64,000 bases of DNA from Mycolicibacterium elephantis DSM 44368. GTDB lineage: Bacteria; Actinomycetota; Actinomycetes; Mycobacteriales; Mycobacteriaceae. The DNA is taken from the NCBI RefSeq assembly GCF_004014805.1, contig NZ_ATDN01000002.1:1-64000 (forward strand). Reading direction: 5' to 3'. Position numbers and translations under genes: made by a program. Shown piece after piece: positions 59,900-64,000 of the stretch; positions within the stretch are counted from its first letter, which is position 1, and each line of letters starts with the position of its first letter. The notes beneath the pieces were generated by a model. The model saw only the letters and a program-made list of their open reading frames with translations, was not told the DNA's origin and made no database searches.

Positions 59900-60537
59900 G
59901 GCCGCTTCACCCGCCGGCTGCGCGCGTCGAGCAGCTCGAAGAACTCGTCGATGTAGGAGCGCACGTCCTGCCCACCGTCGAAGCCGCGCCACAATATGCG
60001 CAGCCGGCCGACGAACTCGTAGCAGGCATCGATCGGAAGCAGATAAGCCCGCGGCGCGCTGTCGTCTGCGGCTATCCGCACCAACAGCGCCTCGGTGTCT
60101 TCGGCCGGCATGTCCACCCGGGGGTCGGCCGCCTTCAGGTCGCTCCAGGCCGACAGATCCAACTCCGATTCGGTCGCACCGGCCGGTCCCGGATAGAACG
60201 CGACCGTGCGGCCCATCGCCGAGTTGTGAAAGAAGAACGCGAGACCGACCGGGATCTGCAGTGCGTCCCAGAGCGGTCGTTCCAACGAGAAGTCGTCGAA
60301 CGCCAGGTAGCGGTCGGGAACGGCCCGGTAACGAAGCTCGGCCTCGGTGTCGGTGAACAGCAGATAGCAGCCGCGGCAGACGCACATCAACTGGCGGCCT
60401 TCCACGTTCACCACATGCTGGTGCTCATCGGCGATGGGTTCCGCGCACATTTCGCAGCGTTCGCCTGCCTGCGCCGGTGCCGGGCGACCGGCCCGGATCC
60501 GGGCCAGGACGTCGGTGACGCTGCCGGCGCCGTCCAT
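59896..60537 (-). CDS. DUF5947 family zinc-ribbon protein of hydrogenase cluster
   Basis: 213 residues from ATG 60537, whose A is shared with the hhyE TGA stop. N-terminal CEMCAEPI and CVCRGCYLLF form a four-cysteine ribbon (about residues 28-58), followed by a soluble domain with FFFHNSAMGRTVAFYPGPAG and AYLLPIDACYEFVGRLR. Likely binds Zn or an Fe-S cluster; could deliver metal or electrons. Function unknown. Confidence 0.8.
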   Translation of the reverse strand: MDGAGSVTDVLARIRAGRPAPAQAGERCEMCAEPIADEHQHVVNVEGRQLMCVCRGCYLLFTDTEAELRYRAVPDRYLAFDDFSLERPLWDALQIPVGLAFFFHNSAMGRTVAFYPGPAGATESELDLSAWSDLKAADPRVDMPAEDTEALLVRIAADDSAPRAYLLPIDACYEFVGRLRILWRGFDGGQDVRSYIDEFFELLDARSRRVKRP

Positions 60538-61436
60538 CACGCCACCTCCTGCGGCACGGCCATCGACAGCACACCGTCGCGCACCAGCACCGGTACCGGC
60601 TCCAGGTAACTGTCGCCGCCGATGCCCGCGCCGGCGTGCACGGCGTCGAAACCGGCGCCGCACGCCGGGCATCTCAGCACGGCGCCGGAAAGGCGAGCAC
60701 CCGTCAAAGTGGCGGTGCAACTAGGACATCGGTCCCGGTAGGCGTAGATGTTTCCGCCGAGCCGGCAGGCCAGCATCGTCACGCCCGCCACCAGGAACCC
60801 GCCGACTTCGCCGTCGGCCAATCCGCTCAGCTCGGGAACCGGCTGCCACGCGGTCGGCCGGTGCAGGCGGCTGATCAGCGCCTCGGCCGGAATCAGGTCC
60901 GGCCCGGAATCCGCCTCGGCGGCAATCACTTCGATCGAGGAGACCTCCGGCGCGGCCGCGCGCACCGAGTCCTCGACAGCCAATTCCAGGGTGACCGCGG
61001 AGGAGGGACAACTCCTGCAGCTGCCCTGGAACTGTAGCCGCACCGTGTAGCCGTCTGCGCCGGTGTCGATTCCGAGCAATGTGACGTCGCCGCCGTGCGA
61101 ACCCAGGTATGGGCGCACGCCGTCCAGCGCCCGGGCCACCCGGTGCTCGACATCGTGGGGGTGCAAGCCGTGCACCAACAACAGGCTGGCGATAAGGTCG
61201 TCGGCCGCGAACCGGTCGGCGAGTTCCGGATAGGCGACCATCACCGCGTCCATCATGCGCTCGAACGCGGCCCCGTAGAGGTCGGTGACCTCACGGACCA
61301 ACTGTTCGGCACGTTCCCGCGCCGCCGCACCGCCCGAAGACGCTGCGTCGAGCAGGGTTTGGATACGATCGCCCGCCGTGCGCCACTGCGCGTCGTCCTG
61401 GATTCCGTCCGGGCCTGGCAGTGTCGGCGCGGCCAT
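60537..61436 (-). CDS. hhyE: HhyE-type iron-sulfur protein: NifU domain plus Rieske-like domain
   Basis: 299 residues. A helical N-terminal region, a NifU-like domain (about 105-170; VRPYLGSHGGDVTLLGID and CRSC) and a C-terminal Rieske-fold domain with CPSC and CPAC around residues 240-262. In classical Rieske proteins one ligand of each pair is His; here both pairs are Cys-x2-Cys, a rubredoxin- or dicluster-like variant. In M. smegmatis the protein at this position (MSMEG_2718, HhyE) is proposed to pass electrons from the hydrogenase to the quinone pool. Confidence 0.88.
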   Translation of the reverse strand: MAAPTLPGPDGIQDDAQWRTAGDRIQTLLDAASSGGAAARERAEQLVREVTDLYGAAFERMMDAVMVAYPELADRFAADDLIASLLLVHGLHPHDVEHRVARALDGVRPYLGSHGGDVTLLGIDTGADGYTVRLQFQGSCRSCPSSAVTLELAVEDSVRAAAPEVSSIEVIAAEADSGPDLIPAEALISRLHRPTAWQPVPELSGLADGEVGGFLVAGVTMLACRLGGNIYAYRDRCPSCTATLTGARLSGAVLRCPACGAGFDAVHAGAGIGGDSYLEPVPVLVRDGVLSMAVPQEVA

Positions 61437-61439
61437 GTC

Positions 61440-63236
61440 CTATTCCCCGGTGACGGACTGGGTGGGGGAGTGCAGGAGGTCCAGGCTCTTCCCCTTGCCC
61501 AGGTACATGTGCACACCGCACGGCAGGCACGGGTCGAAGCTGCGGACCGTGCGCATGATGTCGATGCCCTTGAAGTGCTCCCTGTCGTTCTCCTCGAAGA
61601 TGGGTTGGCCCTGCACCGCGTCTTCGTACGGGCCTGGCGTGCCGTAGCTGTCGCGCGGGCTGGCGTTCCACGGGGTCGGCGGATACGGGTGGTAGTTGGC
61701 GATCTTGCCGTCGCGGATCACCATGTGGTGGCTCAGCACTCCGCGCACGGCCTCGGTGAAGCCGCAGCCGATACCCTCGTCGGGCACCTCGAACTTCTCA
61801 CAGGTCTTGGTGCGTCCCGCGCGGATCTCCACCAGTGCCTTCTCGGCGAAGTGCAGTGCGCAGGCCGCCGCGTAGGCCTGGAAATAGGTGCGCGCGCGGT
61901 TGCGCTCGAGGGTGTTGCTGCCGTGCTGCGGGATCTTCCATTCGAGCTCGACGGGCCCCTTCAGGGCCGTCTTGGGCAGGTTGATCTGCACGCTGTTGCC
62001 GGTGGCCTTCACGTAGCCGATGTCCACCAGTCCTGCCAGCGCGGTCGACCACAGCCGCGCCAGCGGGCCGCCGCCGGTGTCCAGCGCCAGGTGGTCCGTG
62101 CCGTCGAACCAGCGCGGTGACATCACCCAGCTGTATTTGCCGTCGAAGTCACGCTTCTGGGGTTCCGGGTTGGTGTGCTGATTCCATGGGTGACGCCGGT
62201 CGATCGGGTTGCCCAACGGATCGGTCTTGACGAACATCGCCTGATCGGTCCAGTCGTCGTAGTACGAGTGGCCCAACAGGATTCGGATGCCGAGATTGAT
62301 GTCCACCAGCGAGTGGGTGTGCAGCTTGCCGTCGATCACCACACCGGGCGTGACGAACATGGCGTCGCCCCAGCGCTCCATGTCCTTGTACTCGAAATTG
62401 CACACCTCGGGGTCCTGGAAGGAACCCCAGCAGCCCAACAAGGTGCGGCGCAGGCCCACCTGGTCGTAGCCGGGAAGGGCGTCGTAGAAGAAGTCGAAGA
62501 GGTCGTCGTGCATGGGCACGACCCGCTTCATGAATTCCACGTAACGCATCAGCCGCGTCATGTAGTCGGTCATCAGCTGGACCGTCGCGGTGACGCCGAT
62601 GCCGCCGGGATAGAGCGTGGACGGATGGACGTGCCGACCTTCCATGAGGCAGAACATCTCTCGTGTCCACCGGCTGACCTGCAGCGCCTCCCGGTAGAAC
62701 TCGCCGGTGAAGGGGTTGAGCGCACGCATGATGTCGGCGATCGTGCGGTACCCGTGCATGCCGGCGTGCGGCGCTTGGGTGTTCTCGGCCTTGGCCAGCA
62801 CGCTGGGGTTGGTCTCCGAGACCATCTTCTCGCAGTAGTCCACGCCGACCAAGTTCTCCTGGAAGATGTTGTGGTCGAACATGTACTCGGCGGCCTCACC
62901 GAGGTTGATCAACCATTCACCCAGATGGGGCGGCCGCACGCCGTACGCCATGTTCTGGGTGTAGCAGGAGCACGTCGCGTGGTTGTCACCGCAGATGCCG
63001 CAGATGCGGCTGGTGATGAAGTGCGCGTCGCGAGGATCCTTGCCCTTCATGAAGATCGAATAGCCACGGAAGATCGACGACGTGCTGTGGCATTCGACGA
63101 CTTCGCGGTTGTCGAAGTCGATCTTGGTGTAGATGCCGAGGCTGCCGACGATGCGCGTGATGGGATCCCACGCCATCTCCACGAGCTGGCCGGGTTCCCG
63201 CTTGACGTGTGATGGCTCGGGGATGGTCGTTGTCAT
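61440..63236 (-). CDS. hhyL: Group 1h [NiFe]-hydrogenase large subunit HhyL
   Basis: 598 residues from ATG 63236. L1 motif RICGICGDNHATCS and L2 motif FDPCLPCGVH supply the four cysteines of the NiFe site. After the final His there are 22 residues, the extension removed by the maturation protease. The sequence is of the actinobacterial high-affinity type (Hhy/Hyd2 of M. smegmatis), which oxidises atmospheric H2 to feed respiration in starvation. Large-subunit gene directly follows hhyS. Confidence 0.96.
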   Translation of the reverse strand: MTTTIPEPSHVKREPGQLVEMAWDPITRIVGSLGIYTKIDFDNREVVECHSTSSIFRGYSIFMKGKDPRDAHFITSRICGICGDNHATCSCYTQNMAYGVRPPHLGEWLINLGEAAEYMFDHNIFQENLVGVDYCEKMVSETNPSVLAKAENTQAPHAGMHGYRTIADIMRALNPFTGEFYREALQVSRWTREMFCLMEGRHVHPSTLYPGGIGVTATVQLMTDYMTRLMRYVEFMKRVVPMHDDLFDFFYDALPGYDQVGLRRTLLGCWGSFQDPEVCNFEYKDMERWGDAMFVTPGVVIDGKLHTHSLVDINLGIRILLGHSYYDDWTDQAMFVKTDPLGNPIDRRHPWNQHTNPEPQKRDFDGKYSWVMSPRWFDGTDHLALDTGGGPLARLWSTALAGLVDIGYVKATGNSVQINLPKTALKGPVELEWKIPQHGSNTLERNRARTYFQAYAAACALHFAEKALVEIRAGRTKTCEKFEVPDEGIGCGFTEAVRGVLSHHMVIRDGKIANYHPYPPTPWNASPRDSYGTPGPYEDAVQGQPIFEENDREHFKGIDIMRTVRSFDPCLPCGVHMYLGKGKSLDLLHSPTQSVTGE

Positions 63237-63319
63237 CGAACTGTCTCTTTCGTTGATGAGATGCGCTGCGAAGCTTTCGACGAGGCAAGTGCCCGTGGGC
63301 GCCCCGCGGGGATCCGCAC

Positions 63320-64000
63320 CTACCAGGTGCGGGTCGCCCCGGTGGTGAGTTGCGTGCCGGGCCGGCGCCACTTCGGTTCCTTGTCGACCGTGCGGCCCGT
63401 GATGTGGCGCAGGTTGCGAATCACCGAGCCGTACAGCCCCGACGCCGCGGTCGACACCTTGCCGCCTGGCGGCTCGTCCATGAACGGCATGAACTTGTCC
63501 GGGAAGCCGGGCATGGTGCAGCCGATGCAGATGCCGCCGACGTTCGGGCAGCCACCGATCCCGTTGATCCAGCCGCGCTTGGGCACATTGCACTTGACGA
63601 CCGGGCCCCAACAACCCAGCTTGACAATGCATTTCGGCGAGCCGTACTCGGTGGCGAAGTCACCCTGCTCGTAGTAGCCGGCCCGGTCGCAGCCTTCGTG
63701 CACGGTCGCACCGAACAACCACTTCGGCCGAAGCCCGTCGTCCAGCGGGATCATCGGCGCCTGGTCGGTGGCCATGTACAGCAGATAGGTCAGGGTCTCG
63801 GCCATGTTGTCCGGGTGGGCCGGGCAGCCGGGCACGCACACGATCGGAATGCCGGCCTTGCTCTTCCAGTCCCACCCGAGATAGTCGGGCACGCCCATCG
63901 CGCCGGTGGGATTGCCCGCCATCGCATGGATACCGCCGTAGGTGGCGCAGGTCCCCACCGCGACCACCGCGGTCGCCTGGGGTGCGAGCCGGTCGAGCCA
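63320..64000 (-). CDS. hhyS: Group 1h [NiFe]-hydrogenase small subunit HhyS (5' end outside window)
   Basis: About 226 C-terminal residues visible; the frame is open to the window edge. Cluster ligands: GTCATYGG, CVPGCPAHPDN, ATVHEGCDRAGYYEQGDF, KLGCWGPVVKCN and GGCPNVGGICIGCTMPGFPDKF for the medial and distal Fe-S clusters. No C-terminal membrane anchor follows, unlike group 1 Hya enzymes, consistent with a cytosolic or peripherally attached enzyme. The stop is 83 nt before hhyL. Confidence 0.95.
   Translation of the reverse strand, partial: WLDRLAPQATAVVAVGTCATYGGIHAMAGNPTGAMGVPDYLGWDWKSKAGIPIVCVPGCPAHPDNMAETLTYLLYMATDQAPMIPLDDGLRPKWLFGATVHEGCDRAGYYEQGDFATEYGSPKCIVKLGCWGPVVKCNVPKRGWINGIGGCPNVGGICIGCTMPGFPDKFMPFMDEPPGGKVSTAASGLYGSVIRNLRHITGRTVDKEPKWRRPGTQLTTGATRTW

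Noticed and set aside
61095..63212. Long plus-strand frames opposite the hydrogenase large subunit and hhyE
   Set aside because: Antisense shadows of strongly conserved minus-strand genes.

Overview
The window is high-GC actinobacterial DNA that reads as a rapidly growing Mycobacterium (Mycolicibacterium type). From the left edge to about 49.8 kb the genes and their order match the M. tuberculosis block Rv2839c-Rv2738c (infB, rbfA, nrnA, dinF ... pptH, pptT, truB ... mntR/sirR, ribF, rpsO, pnp, pepR, ald/aldR ... dapB ... thyA, dfrA ... thyX, dapA, rnj ... ftsK, argA, pgsA3, clgR, pspA, pspM, ephG, DUF3046). Genus-specific features are present: flavin-dependent ThyX beside ThyA, a mycofactocin-type SDR, PGRS-like repeats, DUF3558, DUF4193 and DUF5313 proteins. 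A Tat-exported class A beta-lactamase beside pepR and ald, and a group 1h [NiFe] hydrogenase cluster, are M. smegmatis-like rather than M. tuberculosis-like. Orthologue names come from memory of these genomes, not from a search.

Layout. 1-4.8 kb: translation/RNA operon infB-rbfA-nrnA-dinF. 4.8-12.3 kb: accessory genes: a methyltransferase flanked by inverted copies of a palindromic repeat, echA16 and DUF2277 sharing one bidirectional promoter, and a TetR/CocE hydrolase pair divergent from a sulfotransferase operon with one shared operator. 12.4-15 kb: pptH-pptT-truB, where pptH carries an apparent C-terminal frameshift. 15-18 kb: small membrane protein, thioredoxin/glutaredoxin/peroxiredoxin operon, MntR. 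18-26.4 kb: ribF, rpsO, pnp, pepR, beta-lactamase, ald and its regulator aldR. 26.4-29.3 kb: epimerase and a PGRS-like glycine-rich exported protein behind an AT-rich promoter region. 29.3-41.5 kb: dapB, small proteins, CitE-like lyase, dienelactone hydrolase, thyA-dfrA, a YcaQ-like glycosylase, DUF4193, thyX, a 35-bp tandem repeat derived from the thyX 3' end, dapA-rnj, mycofactocin-type SDR. 41.6-49.8 kb: ftsK, argA, pgsA3, clgR-pspA-pspM envelope-stress operon, ephG, a glycosyltransferase, DUF3046.

49.8-64 kb, minus strand: the hydrogenase cluster, read right to left: hhyS (cut by the window edge), hhyL, hhyE, DUF5947, DUF6084, a 443-residue unknown, a 39-residue membrane microprotein, maturation protease, hypC, hypF, DUF6390, a SIS-HypC fusion, a SIS protein, hypE, a second hypC, hypD. 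The genes overlap or nearly touch and look like one operon building a high-affinity H2-oxidising enzyme. hypA and hypB are not in the window.

Regulation visible in sequence: at least fifteen genes start 6-7 nt after a TANNNT hexamer, the arrangement of leaderless mycobacterial transcripts, which fixes many start codons. Main points for follow-up: the pptH frameshift, the thyX-derived repeat, the bidirectional promoter at 6.35 kb, the palindromic repeat family at gene ends, and the unknown genes and SIS-HypC fusion of the hydrogenase cluster.
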